A stretch of 64,000 nt of DNA from Lysinimonas soli (GTDB lineage: Bacteria > Actinomycetota > Actinomycetes > Actinomycetales > Microbacteriaceae). The translations under genes and the position numbers were made by a program. The stretch covers positions 248,001-312,000 of the forward strand of contig NZ_JBHSMG010000002.1 of assembly GCF_042655435.1 (NCBI RefSeq), given 5' to 3'. Under the pieces are notes generated by a model. The model was not told the DNA's origin and searched no databases. It worked only from the letters and a program-made list of their open reading frames with translations. How positions within the stretch are numbered: position 1 is the stretch's first letter; the number at the start of each line of letters is the position of its first letter. Shown here piece by piece: positions 8,979 to 19,215 of the stretch.

Positions 8979-9344
8979 TCAGTCGCGCAGCGCCGCGTCC
9001 ACGTAGGCGAGGGCCGACTCGAGGCTGATCCCGAGCGAACGGATGCGCGCGGCATAGTCGGCGGCGGCCTCCTGAGCGGCGTGCGCCGCGGCATCCGCCG
9101 ACAGCGCGATGAACGTGCCGTTGCGCCCGCGCGTCTCGACCGCCCCCGCGGCCTCGAGCTCGCGGTAGCTGCGCGCCACCGTGTTGGCCGCGAGGCCCAG
9201 CTGTTCCGCGAGGGCCCGCACCGTCGGGAGGCGGCTGCCGGCGGCGAGCGAGCCGTCGGCGATGCCGGCGAGCACCCCTTGGCGCAGCTGCTCGAACGGC
9301 GGCGTCGCCGACCGCGGATCGATGGTGATGCCCTCGAGGGTCAC
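8979..9344 (-). CDS. Small GntR family regulator (YtrA-like)
   Basis: This 121-residue protein has the GntR winged helix at about residues 12-75 (PPFEQLRQGVLAGIADGSL, RLPTVRALAEQLGLAANTVARSYRELEAAG) and only a short helical tail. That is the YtrA-type architecture, which lacks a large effector domain. GTG 9344 overlaps the upstream ramB-like stop as GTGA, so it is translationally coupled to that regulator. YtrA-type regulators often control ABC transporters, but none is adjacent. The link with the RamB-like gene makes a role in acetate/glyoxylate control possible but unproven. Confidence 0.88.
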   Translation of the reverse strand: MTLEGITIDPRSATPPFEQLRQGVLAGIADGSLAAGSRLPTVRALAEQLGLAANTVARSYRELEAAGAVETRGRNGTFIALSADAAAHAAQEAAADYAARIRSLGISLESALAYVDAALRD

Positions 9345-10810
9345 GAGGCGCTCGGCGCGTGCGTCTCGAGGAACTCGTAGACATCGGTGAGGTCGACGCC
9401 CGTGAAGGTGCCGGTCGGCAGGGCGGCCAGCAGCGACGACTCGAGCCGCGCGCTCGGCCAGGCCTTGTCGGCCCAGCGCGACGCCAGCTCGGCGGGAGGC
9501 TGTCGGCAGCAGCTCGGGTCGGGACAGGTCGACACCATCCGCCGCGTCGTGTCGCGCCCGCGAAACCACTTGGCGTGCGCGAACGGCGTCCCGACGCTGA
9601 CCGAGAACACGCCGCTCGATGTCGACTGGATGCTCGAGGTGCACCACGAGGTGCCCGCCGGTTTGTCGGTGTACTGGTGGTACGGGCTGAAGCGGTCCTC
9701 GACGTCGAAGACCTGCCGCGCGCTCCACTTGCGGCAGATGAACTGCCCTTCGATCGAGCCGAGCGCGTCGGTGGGGAAGGCGACGCCGTCGTTCTCGTAG
9801 GCCTTCGACAGCGCCCCGCTCTCGTGCACCTTGAGGAAGTGCACGGGCAGCCCGAGGTGCTGCGTCGCCAGGTTGGTGAAGCGGTGCGCCGCGGTCTCGT
9901 AGCTCACCGCGAAGGCGTCGCGCAGATCCTCGACCGAGAGCTCGCGCGCCTGCTTGGCCGCCGTGAGGAACTCGACGGCGCTCTGCTCGGGCAGCATCAG
10001 GGCGCCGGCCAGGTAGTTGGTCTCGACGCGCTGACGGAGGAAGTCGGCGATGTCCCGCGGCTCCGGCCGGCCCAGCACATGGGCGGCGAGCGCCTGCAGC
10101 AGCTCGGATCGCGGGTCGTTGCCGTTCGAGCGCACCGGCAGGTAGATGCGTCCGTTCGCCTGGTCGGTCACGCTCCGGGTCGTGCTCGGCAGGTCGCCGA
10201 CGTAGTGCAGCGTGAACCCCAGGTGCGCCGCGAGATCGGATGCCACCCGCTGCGACAGCGGACCGCCGCGATGTCCGACGGCCGCGAGCAGCCCGCGCGC
10301 GGTCTGCTCGAGCTCGGGAAAGTAGTTGCCGCGCTTGCGCTGCTCGGCGCGCAGCTCGGTGTTGGCGCGCCGCGCCTCCTCGGGGGTGGCGGCCCGCTCG
10401 CGGTGCAGGCGCTCGAGCTCGTCGTGCAGACCGAGGATGGTCTCGATGGCCTCATCGCTCAGGGTCTTGCGCACGGGAAGCGCGGGGAGGGGCAGCGAGG
10501 CGTAGAGCGGTCCGCGCTGGGCGCGCTCGAGGGCGATCTCGAGGGCGGCCCGCTTCGAGGGCGCCTCGGGGCTCAGCAGCTCGTCGAGGGTCGTGCCGAG
10601 CACCCGCGCGAGCTTCTGCAGTTCGCCCAGCTTGAGCTCGCGCTTGCCGTTCTCGATCACCGACACCTGCGAGGGCGCGCGGTCGATCGCCGAGGCGAGG
10701 GCGTCGAGGGTGAGACCGCGGTCCACCCGGAGTTGCCGGATGCGGCGGCCGATCGTCAGGGAGTCGAGCACGTCTTCATCGTCGACGCTGGTGTTCTGCG
10801 GAAGGGCCAT
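9341..10810 (-). CDS. ramB: RamB-like XRE/ImmA-IrrE transcriptional regulator of acetate metabolism
   Basis: 489 residues. An N-terminal XRE helix-turn-helix covers about residues 21-79 (RRIRQLRVDRGLTLDALASA, RAPSQVSVIENGKRELKLGE). A coiled stretch follows, then an ImmA/IrrE-like central domain and a C-terminal domain with the Cys cluster CPDPSCC. This is the architecture of Corynebacterium RamB, a repressor/activator of aceA, aceB and other acetate genes. ATG 10810 was chosen; upstream codons would run into the shared regulatory region. It is divergent from aceA with 149 nt between, and two RamB-like boxes lie there. It is translationally coupled to the downstream GntR gene. The family is clear; the name relies on context and the boxes. 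Confidence 0.85.
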   Translation of the reverse strand: MALPQNTSVDDEDVLDSLTIGRRIRQLRVDRGLTLDALASAIDRAPSQVSVIENGKRELKLGELQKLARVLGTTLDELLSPEAPSKRAALEIALERAQRGPLYASLPLPALPVRKTLSDEAIETILGLHDELERLHRERAATPEEARRANTELRAEQRKRGNYFPELEQTARGLLAAVGHRGGPLSQRVASDLAAHLGFTLHYVGDLPSTTRSVTDQANGRIYLPVRSNGNDPRSELLQALAAHVLGRPEPRDIADFLRQRVETNYLAGALMLPEQSAVEFLTAAKQARELSVEDLRDAFAVSYETAAHRFTNLATQHLGLPVHFLKVHESGALSKAYENDGVAFPTDALGSIEGQFICRKWSARQVFDVEDRFSPYHQYTDKPAGTSWCTSSIQSTSSGVFSVSVGTPFAHAKWFRGRDTTRRMVSTCPDPSCCRQPPAELASRWADKAWPSARLESSLLAALPTGTFTGVDLTDVYEFLETHAPSAS

Positions 10811-10846
10811 GCAATCCAGGATGCCATGGCTCTTCTTCGGAAGGAC

Positions 10847-10859
10847 AGAACTTTTGCCG
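10847..10859 (+). promoter_or_regulatory. RamB-like box 1
   Basis: AGAACTTTTGCCG resembles the published RamB motif (A/C)AA(A/G)(A/C)TTTGCAAA with mismatches. It lies 37 nt upstream of the ramB start, so it could serve autoregulation. Confidence 0.4.
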
Positions 10860-10872
10860 TATTTCTGACCAC

Positions 10873-10885
10873 AATCTTTGCGAAG
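10873..10885 (+). promoter_or_regulatory. RamB-like box 2
   Basis: AATCTTTGCGAAG is close to the RamB motif core CTTTGCAAA. It sits 26 nt from box 1 and about 75 nt upstream of aceA, in the gap between ramB and aceA. Confidence 0.5.
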
Positions 10886-10959
10886 AGCGTCTCCCGAGGC
10901 CGCAGAGTCGAGACAGGACATCACGTCCGGCCCGTCCGGACCCGCAGAAGGAGCACCCC

Positions 10960-12291
10960 ATGACCGACTTCACGAACGCCGCATCGGCCCCGCAGCGCCC
11001 CGGCGACCAGACCCAGACCGCCGTCGAGCTGCAGGCCGAGTGGGCAGCGGACCCGCGCTGGGACGGTGTCCGCCGCGACTACACGGCCGAGGATGTCATC
11101 GCCCTGCGCGGCGCCGTGCGCGAGGAGCGCACCCTGGCCCGCCGCGGAGCCGAGAAGCTCTGGGAGCTCATCCAGGACAATGACGACCCGAACCAGTGGG
11201 TCGCCGCGCTCGGCGCCATCACCGGCAATCAGGCCGTGCAGCAGGTGCGTGCCGGCCTGCAGGCCATCTACCTCTCGGGGTGGCAGGTCGCGGCCGACGG
11301 CAACCTCAGCGGCCAGACCTACCCCGACCAGAGCCTGTACCCCGCCAACTCGGTGCCGGCCGTCGTGCGCCGGATCAACAACGCGCTGCTGCGCGCCGGT
11401 CAGATCGAGTTCGCCGAGGACGGTCGCGAGAGCCGGGACTGGCTCGCCCCGATCGTCGCCGACGCCGAGGCCGGCTTCGGCGGTCCGCTCAACGCCTACG
11501 AGCTCATGCTCTCGATGATCGAGGCCGGGGCGGCGGGCGTGCACTGGGAGGACCAGCTCGCGAGCGAGAAGAAGTGCGGTCACATGGGCGGCAAGGTACT
11601 CGTCCCGATCGGGCAGCACATCCGCACCCTCAATGCCGCTCGGCTCGCCGCCGACGTCGCCGGCGTGCCGAGCATCATCATCGCGCGCACCGACGCCCTC
11701 GCCGCGACGCTGCTGACGAGCGACCACGACGAGCGCGATCGCCCTTTCCTGACCGGGACGCGCACCGCCGAGGGCTTCTACGAGGTCGAGAACGGGATCG
11801 GTCCGGTGCTGGCCCGCGGTCATGCCTACGCGCCGTACGCCGACCTGCTCTGGGTCGAATCGAGCGAGCCCGACATCGAGCTCGCGCGCACCTTCGCCGA
11901 GAGCATCCACTCGGAGTTCCCCGACCAGAAGCTGGCGTACAACTGCTCGCCCAGCTTCAACTGGAAGCGCCACCTCGACGACGACCAGATCGCGCGCTTC
12001 CAGCGCGAGCTGAGCGCCATGGGGTACGCGTTCCAGTTCATCACCCTTGCCGGTTTCCACTCCCTCAACCACGGGATGTTCGAGCTGGCGCAGGGCTACG
12101 CGACTCGTCACATGAGCGCGTACGTCGAGCTGCAGGAGGCGGAGTTCGCCGCCGAAGCGCGCGGCTACACCGCGACCAAGCACCAGCGCGAGGTGGGCAC
12201 CGGCTACTTCGACCGGATCGCCACCGCCCTCAACCCCGAGAGCGCGACGCTCGCGCTCGTGGGCTCGACCGAGTCCGACCAATTCCACTAG
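10960..12291 (+). CDS. aceA: Isocitrate lyase
   Basis: This 443-residue cytosolic enzyme cleaves isocitrate to glyoxylate and succinate, the first step of the glyoxylate shunt. The family active-site motif KKCGHMGGK is present with catalytic Cys206. SPSFNWKRHLDDDQI and the metal/substrate segment GPLNAYELMLSMIEAGAAG-VHWEDQ are also seen. ATG 10960 follows an AGAAGGAG ribosome-binding site (10946-10953). aceB begins 17 nt after the stop, forming an operon. Control by the divergent RamB-like protein is likely from the two boxes upstream. Confidence 0.97.
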   Translation: MTDFTNAASAPQRPGDQTQTAVELQAEWAADPRWDGVRRDYTAEDVIALRGAVREERTLARRGAEKLWELIQDNDDPNQWVAALGAITGNQAVQQVRAGLQAIYLSGWQVAADGNLSGQTYPDQSLYPANSVPAVVRRINNALLRAGQIEFAEDGRESRDWLAPIVADAEAGFGGPLNAYELMLSMIEAGAAGVHWEDQLASEKKCGHMGGKVLVPIGQHIRTLNAARLAADVAGVPSIIIARTDALAATLLTSDHDERDRPFLTGTRTAEGFYEVENGIGPVLARGHAYAPYADLLWVESSEPDIELARTFAESIHSEFPDQKLAYNCSPSFNWKRHLDDDQIARFQRELSAMGYAFQFITLAGFHSLNHGMFELAQGYATRHMSAYVELQEAEFAAEARGYTATKHQREVGTGYFDRIATALNPESATLALVGSTESDQFH

Positions 12292-12308
12292 GCCCGAAAG
12301 GCACGATC

Positions 12309-13941
<1,633 letters not shown>

Positions 13942-13961
<20 letters not shown>

Positions 13962-14193
13962 CCGGGTCGACCGTCGACAGGAGCGCGGCGAGTTCGTTCG
14001 CCGCGGCGGCCTCGGCCGTCGCGGCGACGTTCGCCTCGGCGATCGCTTCGACGACCTCGTGGCGCTGGATGCGCACGCCCGAGGGCGCGTCGACTCCGAT
14101 GCGGATCGCGTCACCCTTGATCTCGAGAATGGTGATGACGATGTCGTCTCCGACGAGGATCCGCTCCCCACGTTTGCGCGTCAGGACCAGCAC
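13942..14193 (-). CDS. csrA: Carbon storage regulator CsrA (translational repressor)
   Basis: This 83-residue protein has the canonical CsrA beginning MLVLTRKRGERILVGDDI, the ITILEIKGDAIRIGVDAP core and the RNA-contact region RIQRHEVVEAI. An Ala-rich tail of about 20 residues extends beyond the usual ~60-residue protein. CsrA binds GGA-containing mRNA leaders and in Gram-positives represses flagellin synthesis; FliW antagonises it, and a fliW gene is present at 41506. GTG 14193 is preceded by TAGGCT at 6 nt, so it can be made independently of the flagellar operon it ends. Confidence 0.96.
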
Positions 14194-14199
14194 GCGGTC

Positions 14200-14205
14200 A
14201 GCCTA
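14200..14205 (-). promoter_or_regulatory. Leaderless -10 box TAGGCT of csrA, overlapping the upstream stop codon
   Basis: On the minus strand TAGGCT is followed by 6 nt and GTG 14193. Its first three bases are the TAG stop of the FlhF-like gene. Confidence 0.6.
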
Positions 14206-15057
14206 TCCCACGGTGTCCGACCACCCCACGGGCAGCCCCAGCGCGTTGACGGACTCGGGGGTCGCCGTCTCCGCACCGTGCAGGACCGCGAGGGCGACGG
14301 CGGGAACGCCCGAGCGCACCGCGGCGACCCATGCGGCCGTGTCGTCCGGCTTGCGCGAGGCGTCGACCACGATCCAGATCTGGTCGGCATCGATGGTGCG
14401 CAGCATCGGGATGCTCGCCCGGGCGCCGTCCGCTCCGAGCCCGACTCCCCAGGCCAGCAGCCCCACCGAACCCGATGCGACGCACTGTGCCGTGAACGCG
14501 GCGGCCTGACGGCGATCATCCACTCGGGGGAGGGCGTCGCCGAGAATCCGGCCCCCCATCCGCACGTCGGATGCTCGTACGTCCCGGGCCAGCGACCGGG
14601 CCACCACCATCGCGTCGTCACCGAGTCCGACGAAGAGGATCACGCCGCCCGGTTCGTCGCGCAACCCGGGTACGCCCGCGCCGACCACGAGGCCCGCATT
14701 CGGTGCCAGGTCGGAATACGAATGCAATTCGGACATCAGCCGGGCGAAGTCCTCGGTCTGCGTCGAGACGACCGGGATGACGGGTGCCCCGGTCGGGGCC
14801 GTGCCGACCCGCTCCGCGCGGTCGGCCTGCTCGAGCAATGCCGCGAGCCCGACCGCACCGCTCGGCTGACGATTCGGCGCAGGCGGGGGGACGTCGACCA
14901 CGACATCGAGGTACCGTCGGGCGAAGAACCCGCCGACACCGCCCACTCGTACCTCCGAGGCCGACACGATTCGGGCGGTGGCCCCGAACTCGGAACGCAC
15001 CCGAGCCGTGAGAGCCTGCCTCGACACGTCGTCAAACCGGAATCTGATCGAGGGCAC
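14203..15057 (-). CDS. FlhF-like protein with a degenerate (P-loop-less) GTPase domain
   Basis: 284 residues. The N-terminal ~55 residues (DDVSRQALTARVRSEFGATARIVSAS, VGGFFARRYLDVVVDV) resemble the FlhF B-domain, and the C-terminal LGLPVGWSDTVG resembles the end of the SRP-GTPase core of FlhF. Where the P-loop GPTGVGKTT should be, there is ILFVGLGDDAMVVA, lacking the Lys and Ser/Thr, so nucleotide hydrolysis is unlikely. Its position directly after flhA is the usual flhF position. Its start overlaps the flhA end by 26 nt. It probably has a structural role in flagellar placement or export; this is inference from remote similarity. Confidence 0.65.
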   Translation of the reverse strand: MPSIRFRFDDVSRQALTARVRSEFGATARIVSASEVRVGGVGGFFARRYLDVVVDVPPPAPNRQPSGAVGLAALLEQADRAERVGTAPTGAPVIPVVSTQTEDFARLMSELHSYSDLAPNAGLVVGAGVPGLRDEPGGVILFVGLGDDAMVVARSLARDVRASDVRMGGRILGDALPRVDDRRQAAAFTAQCVASGSVGLLAWGVGLGADGARASIPMLRTIDADQIWIVVDASRKPDDTAAWVAAVRSGVPAVALAVLHGAETATPESVNALGLPVGWSDTVG

Positions 15058-17080
15058 GAACCACTCCTACCGTCTCGATCGTGGGGTGGGCTGCCGTGAC
15101 TTCGAGATACGAGAGCACGGCAAGGTCGCCGGGATTCGGTGCGAACAGACGTCGCACGGCAGAGCGCAGCGCCGGCGCACAGGCGATCACGACGGGGTCG
15201 CCCCCCGCTTCGGCGGCGGTGCGCGCCTGCGTGAGCGAGGTCATGACCGCATGCAGTCGCTCGGGATCGAGAACGATCTGGGGACCCTGCTCCGACGGCC
15301 GCATCCCCTCGAGCATCGACTGCTCGAGGAGCGGCTCGATCATGATGACCCGAAGGGTCGAGTCCTTGAGGTGACGCTCGGCGATCACCGGACCGAGCGC
15401 CGATCTGGCTGCCTCGATCAGACCGTCGGGATCGGTGGAGACGCGTGCCCGCAGCGCGAGCGCCTCGTAGATGCGCGACAGGTCGTTGATGGGAACCCCC
15501 TCGGAGAGGAGCCCCTGCAGCACGCGTTGCACCTCGGCGAGCGTCAGGAGGGAGGGGATCAGTTCGTCGACCGCGGAGGGGTTGATCGACTTGACCCCGT
15601 CGGTGAGGACGCGCACGTCCTCGCGGCTGAGCAGGCGTGCGGCGTTGTTCGAGATCACCGACGACAGATGGGTGATGATGACGGAAGCGCGGTCGATCAC
15701 CGTCGCGCCCCCCAGTTCGGCTCCGTGTCTCAACTCCGCCGGGATCCATTTGCCGGCGAGACCGAACACGGGATCGACGGTCGAGGTGCCCGGGAGGGCC
15801 TCGAGGGCGTCGCCGAGCGCGAGCACCTTGCCGGGAGGCGCGATGCCCCGCCCCGCTTCCGTTCCGGCCACCTTGATGACGTAGGTGGACGGCGGCAGTT
15901 CGACGCTGTCCCTGGTGCGCACGGGCGGCACGACGATGCCGAGCTCCATCGCGAGGCGACGGCGCAGGGCCCGCACCCGGGACAGCAGGTCGTCGCTCGT
16001 TCCCGACGCGAGTTCGACGAGGTCGGGAGCGAGTCGAACCTCGAGGGCGTGAACGCGCATCTGTTCGATCAGATCCTCGGTGCTGTCGGTCGCGTTCGCG
16101 GCCGGGGCCTGGCCGGCCGCCTGGGCGATGACGGCCTCTCGGCGCTGCCGCGCTCCGATGCGCCGAGATGCGATGATCAGGCTCAGCCCGGTGACCATGA
16201 ACGGCACGACCGGCATCCCCGGGATCAGAGCGAGGGCGATGGCGGCGCAGCCGGCGATCAGCACGGCGATCCGGGATTGCGACAGCTGCGACGAGGTCAT
16301 CGATCCCATATCGGCGTCGACGTTCGACCGCGTGACGATCATGCCGGTGGAGACCGCCATCAGCAGAGCGGGGATCTGGCTCACGAGGCCGTCACCGATC
16401 GTCAGCAGCGTGTACTTGCTCACGGCGTCGTTGATCGACATGCCGTTCTGCACCATCCCGATGGCGATCCCGCCGATGATGTTGATCACGATGATCACGA
16501 TCCCCGCGATCGCGTCGCCTTTCACGAACTTCGACGCGCCATCCATCGACCCGTAGAAGTCCGCTTCGGCCGACACCTCGGCCCGACGTCGCCTGGCCTC
16601 CGCTTCGGTGATCGTGCCGGCGTTCAGATCCGCATCGATCGCCATCTGCTTGCCCGGCATGGCGTCGAGGGTGAATCGAGCGCCGACCTCCGCCACGCGC
16701 TCCGCGCCCTTGGTGACGACGACGAACTGGATGACCACGAGGATCAGGAAGATGACCGCGCCGATGATGAGCGATCCGCCGACCGCGACCTGTCCGAGCG
16801 AGGCGATGACCTGACCGGCGTATCCGGTGCTCAGCACGAGCCGTGTCGACGCGACGTTGAGTCCCAGCCGGAACAGGGTCGCGACCAACAGCAGCGAGGG
16901 GAACACCGAGAAGTCCAGGGGCTTCTTGACGAACATCGTGGTCAGCAGGATCACCAGGGCGAACATGATGTTGATGACGATCAGGATGTCGAGCAGCCAC
17001 GCGGGCACCGGAACGACGAGGAGCATCACGATGCCCACGACTCCCACCGGAACGGCGTAACTCGGCAGCTTCTTGCTCAT
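15032..17080 (-). CDS. flhA: Flagellar type III export gate protein FlhA
   Basis: 682 residues. The N-terminal half has about eight membrane segments and the highly conserved FHIPEP-family loop (RVAEVGARFTLDAMPGKQMAIDADLNAG). The C-terminal cytoplasmic domain binds chaperone-substrate complexes. ATG 17080 gives MSKKLPSYAVPVG; the longer upstream reading is the antisense of the flhB end. It is the eighth gene of the fliM-csrA block. It forms the proton-driven export gate with FlhB, FliP, FliQ and FliR at the flagellar base. Confidence 0.97.
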   Translation of the reverse strand: MSKKLPSYAVPVGVVGIVMLLVVPVPAWLLDILIVINIMFALVILLTTMFVKKPLDFSVFPSLLLVATLFRLGLNVASTRLVLSTGYAGQVIASLGQVAVGGSLIIGAVIFLILVVIQFVVVTKGAERVAEVGARFTLDAMPGKQMAIDADLNAGTITEAEARRRRAEVSAEADFYGSMDGASKFVKGDAIAGIVIIVINIIGGIAIGMVQNGMSINDAVSKYTLLTIGDGLVSQIPALLMAVSTGMIVTRSNVDADMGSMTSSQLSQSRIAVLIAGCAAIALALIPGMPVVPFMVTGLSLIIASRRIGARQRREAVIAQAAGQAPAANATDSTEDLIEQMRVHALEVRLAPDLVELASGTSDDLLSRVRALRRRLAMELGIVVPPVRTRDSVELPPSTYVIKVAGTEAGRGIAPPGKVLALGDALEALPGTSTVDPVFGLAGKWIPAELRHGAELGGATVIDRASVIITHLSSVISNNAARLLSREDVRVLTDGVKSINPSAVDELIPSLLTLAEVQRVLQGLLSEGVPINDLSRIYEALALRARVSTDPDGLIEAARSALGPVIAERHLKDSTLRVIMIEPLLEQSMLEGMRPSEQGPQIVLDPERLHAVMTSLTQARTAAEAGGDPVVIACAPALRSAVRRLFAPNPGDLAVLSYLEVTAAHPTIETVGVVRALDQIPV

Positions 17081-17096
17081 GTGATTCCCCCGGATT

Positions 17097-18185
17097 TCAG
17101 ACGAGAACGGTTGAGGTGGTGAGCTTGTGGACGCCCTGGCCGGCGCCGCGGGACTTGAGGGCGAAGACGAACGCGAGAACCTGAGCGACCGCGCTGTAGA
17201 GCTCCTGCGGGATCTCGTCGCCGATGTCGCAGTTCGCGTGCAGGGTGCGCGCGAGCGGGATGTCGTGAACCATGGGGACGCAATGCTCCGCGGCGTTCTC
17301 ACGGATGCGGGCGGCGACCTCGTCGGCGCCCTTGGCGACGACCCGCGGAGCCGACTTGCCGGGCTCGTACCTCAACGCCACGGCGATGTGGGTGGGGTTC
17401 AGCACCACGACGTCGGCCGTGCGCACCGCATCCATCATCCGGCGTCGGCTCATCGCGAACGCGCGCGCCCGTCGCATCCCCTTGATCAGGGGATCGCCCT
17501 CGGAGCTCTTGTTCTCGTCCTTGACCTCGCGTTTCGACATCCGGGTGCGCTTCAGGTTCCGTCTCATGACGACGGCCACGTCCGCCGCGGCGACCACGAG
17601 TCCGGCGGCGACCGCCGCTTCGATGAGGACGCTCGCGCTCGATTGCGCGACGCCGACCAGCTGGTCGAGGGGGAGGAATCCGGATCCGACGAGTTGGGGC
17701 ACGACGTTCTGGATGACGGTGAGAAGCACGAGACCGACCACGAGCGTCTTGAGGAGGGCCTTCGCGCCCTCCCACAACGCGTGCGTGCCGAAGACGCGTT
17801 TGAGGCCGGCGATCGGGTCGAAGTGCTTGAACGACAGCGAGAACGCCTTGACATGCAGTCCGCCTTGGAGCGCGGCACCGGCGATGACGGCTGCCACGAC
17901 GGCGACGAACATGGGAGCGAGGGCCGGGATGATGCCGCCGAGTCCCGCGGTGAGGGCATGCACGGCGCCCTGCGGGGTCGGACGGTGGATCACCTCGACG
18001 ACCAGGGCGAACTGGTTGCGGGTCGAGGCCTGGACGGCGGCGGCGAGCGCGGGGATCGACGCGGCCGCTGCGGCGACCGAGAGCCAGGCGCTGAGGTCCT
18101 TCGAGGTCGAGAGCTCGCCCTTGCGGCGGACCTCCTTCATCCGCTTCTCGGTGGCCTGCTCGGTGCGTTCCTGCGATTCGGCCAT
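17097..18185 (-). CDS. flhB: Flagellar export switch protein FlhB
   Basis: 362 residues with four membrane segments and a cytoplasmic C-domain. The autocleavage motif NPTH is intact (cleavage expected between Asn263 and Pro264), followed by AVALRYEPGKSAPRVVAKG. The N-terminus (ESQERTEQATEKRMKEVRRKGE) is typical. FlhB switches export specificity from rod/hook to filament proteins, working with FliK. It begins immediately next to the fliR stop. Confidence 0.97.
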   Translation of the reverse strand: MAESQERTEQATEKRMKEVRRKGELSTSKDLSAWLSVAAAAASIPALAAAVQASTRNQFALVVEVIHRPTPQGAVHALTAGLGGIIPALAPMFVAVVAAVIAGAALQGGLHVKAFSLSFKHFDPIAGLKRVFGTHALWEGAKALLKTLVVGLVLLTVIQNVVPQLVGSGFLPLDQLVGVAQSSASVLIEAAVAAGLVVAAADVAVVMRRNLKRTRMSKREVKDENKSSEGDPLIKGMRRARAFAMSRRRMMDAVRTADVVVLNPTHIAVALRYEPGKSAPRVVAKGADEVAARIRENAAEHCVPMVHDIPLARTLHANCDIGDEIPQELYSAVAQVLAFVFALKSRGAGQGVHKLTTSTVLV

Positions 18186-18941
18186 CTACCCGGCCCTCCC
18201 GAGCAGGCTCAGCCCCGACTGCATGACCGACGAGACCACTCCCGGCAGCAGGACGAACAGCACTCCGGCGAACGAGATCGTGATGAGGATCTTGAGCGGA
18301 TAGCCGAGCGAGAACGCGTTCAGCGCGGGAGCCACCCGGGTGAGGAGGCCGAGTCCGGCGTCGGCGAGGAAGAGCACGAGAATCAGCGGCCCCGCGATCT
18401 GCGCCGCAGCGAGGAACGTCTGGCTGAACCCCTGCACGAGGGCCTGCGCCGTGATCGAGAAGTCGGGCATGCCGCTCACCGGGATCGCGGTGAACGACCG
18501 GGTGATGCCGGCGATGACCATCTGGTATCCATCGGTCGTGAACAGCAGTGCGATCGCCGTGATCTCGAACAGTCGGGTGAATTGCGCCCCGTCCACGAGC
18601 GACTGAGGGTCGTAGCCCTGGGCGAGTTGGAATCCGCCGAACAGGTCGATCAGGCCGCCGGCCGACTGGAGGGCCGCGAAAGCGAGCTGGATCAGGAATC
18701 CGAGCCCGAGCCCGACGATGACCTGCATGACCAGGGTCTCGATGAACGGTCCTGTGTCGAGCGGTTGGCTTCCCGCGGACAGGGTCGGGGCGACGGCGAC
18801 CGCGAGCCCGAGGCCGATCATGACCCGGATGCGATTCTGAAAGGCACCGTGCGAGAACGGTGGCGCGACGATCAGGAAGGCGACGATGCGCACCCCGGCG
18901 AGCAGCACCGTCTCGAGCCATCCGAAGTCGGGCAACGACAT
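18186..18941 (-). CDS. fliR: Flagellar export gate protein FliR
   Basis: 251 residues, almost entirely hydrophobic with about six membrane segments. It contains the family-typical segments VRIVAFLIVAPPFSHGAFQNRIRVMIGLGLA and LVLFLADAGLGLLTRVAPALNAFSLGYPLKIL. It forms the FliP5-Q4-R1 export channel. It lies between fliQ and flhB in the conserved order, with one nucleotide between it and the fliQ stop. Confidence 0.95.
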   Translation of the reverse strand: MSLPDFGWLETVLLAGVRIVAFLIVAPPFSHGAFQNRIRVMIGLGLAVAVAPTLSAGSQPLDTGPFIETLVMQVIVGLGLGFLIQLAFAALQSAGGLIDLFGGFQLAQGYDPQSLVDGAQFTRLFEITAIALLFTTDGYQMVIAGITRSFTAIPVSGMPDFSITAQALVQGFSQTFLAAAQIAGPLILVLFLADAGLGLLTRVAPALNAFSLGYPLKILITISFAGVLFVLLPGVVSSVMQSGLSLLGRAG

Positions 18942-18942
18942 G

Positions 18943-19215
18943 TCAGTGGCCCACCAGCGTCGGGATCTGCGCCACCAGGTTGTTCGTGAAGTTGACGATG
19001 ACGGCGATCATCCATTGGCCGCAGATCACCAGCGCGATCGAGACCGCGACGGCCTTGGGGACGAACGAGAGGCTGGTCTCCTGGATCTGGGTGATCGACT
19101 GGAAGACCGAGACGGAGAACCCGACCACGAGAGCCGTGATGAGGATCGGGGCCGCGAGCTCCGCTGCCGTCCAGAGGGCCTGCACGCCGATGTCGATGAT
19201 GCTGGACGGATTCAC
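18943..19215 (-). CDS. fliQ: Flagellar export gate protein FliQ
   Basis: 90 residues with two membrane segments and the conserved SVFQSITQIQETSLSFVPK between them, the usual FliQ size and pattern. GTG 19215 overlaps the fliP stop as GTGA, which fixes the start; upstream in-frame codons belong to the antisense of fliP/fliO. It is part of the FliPQR export channel. Confidence 0.95.
   Translation of the reverse strand: MNPSSIIDIGVQALWTAAELAAPILITALVVGFSVSVFQSITQIQETSLSFVPKAVAVSIALVICGQWMIAVIVNFTNNLVAQIPTLVGH

Noticed and set aside
4411..9384. Very long minus-strand open frame of more than 1600 codons opposite putA
   Set aside because: It is Arg/Gly/Asp-rich, matches no family and runs antisense to well-supported putA and the aldo/keto reductase gene. 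Long antisense frames are expected at this GC content.
11196..12308. Upstream extension of the malate synthase frame into aceA
   Set aside because: The extension is out of frame with aceA, is Arg-rich and has no family similarity. ATG 12309 with its ribosome-binding site gives a normal malate synthase.
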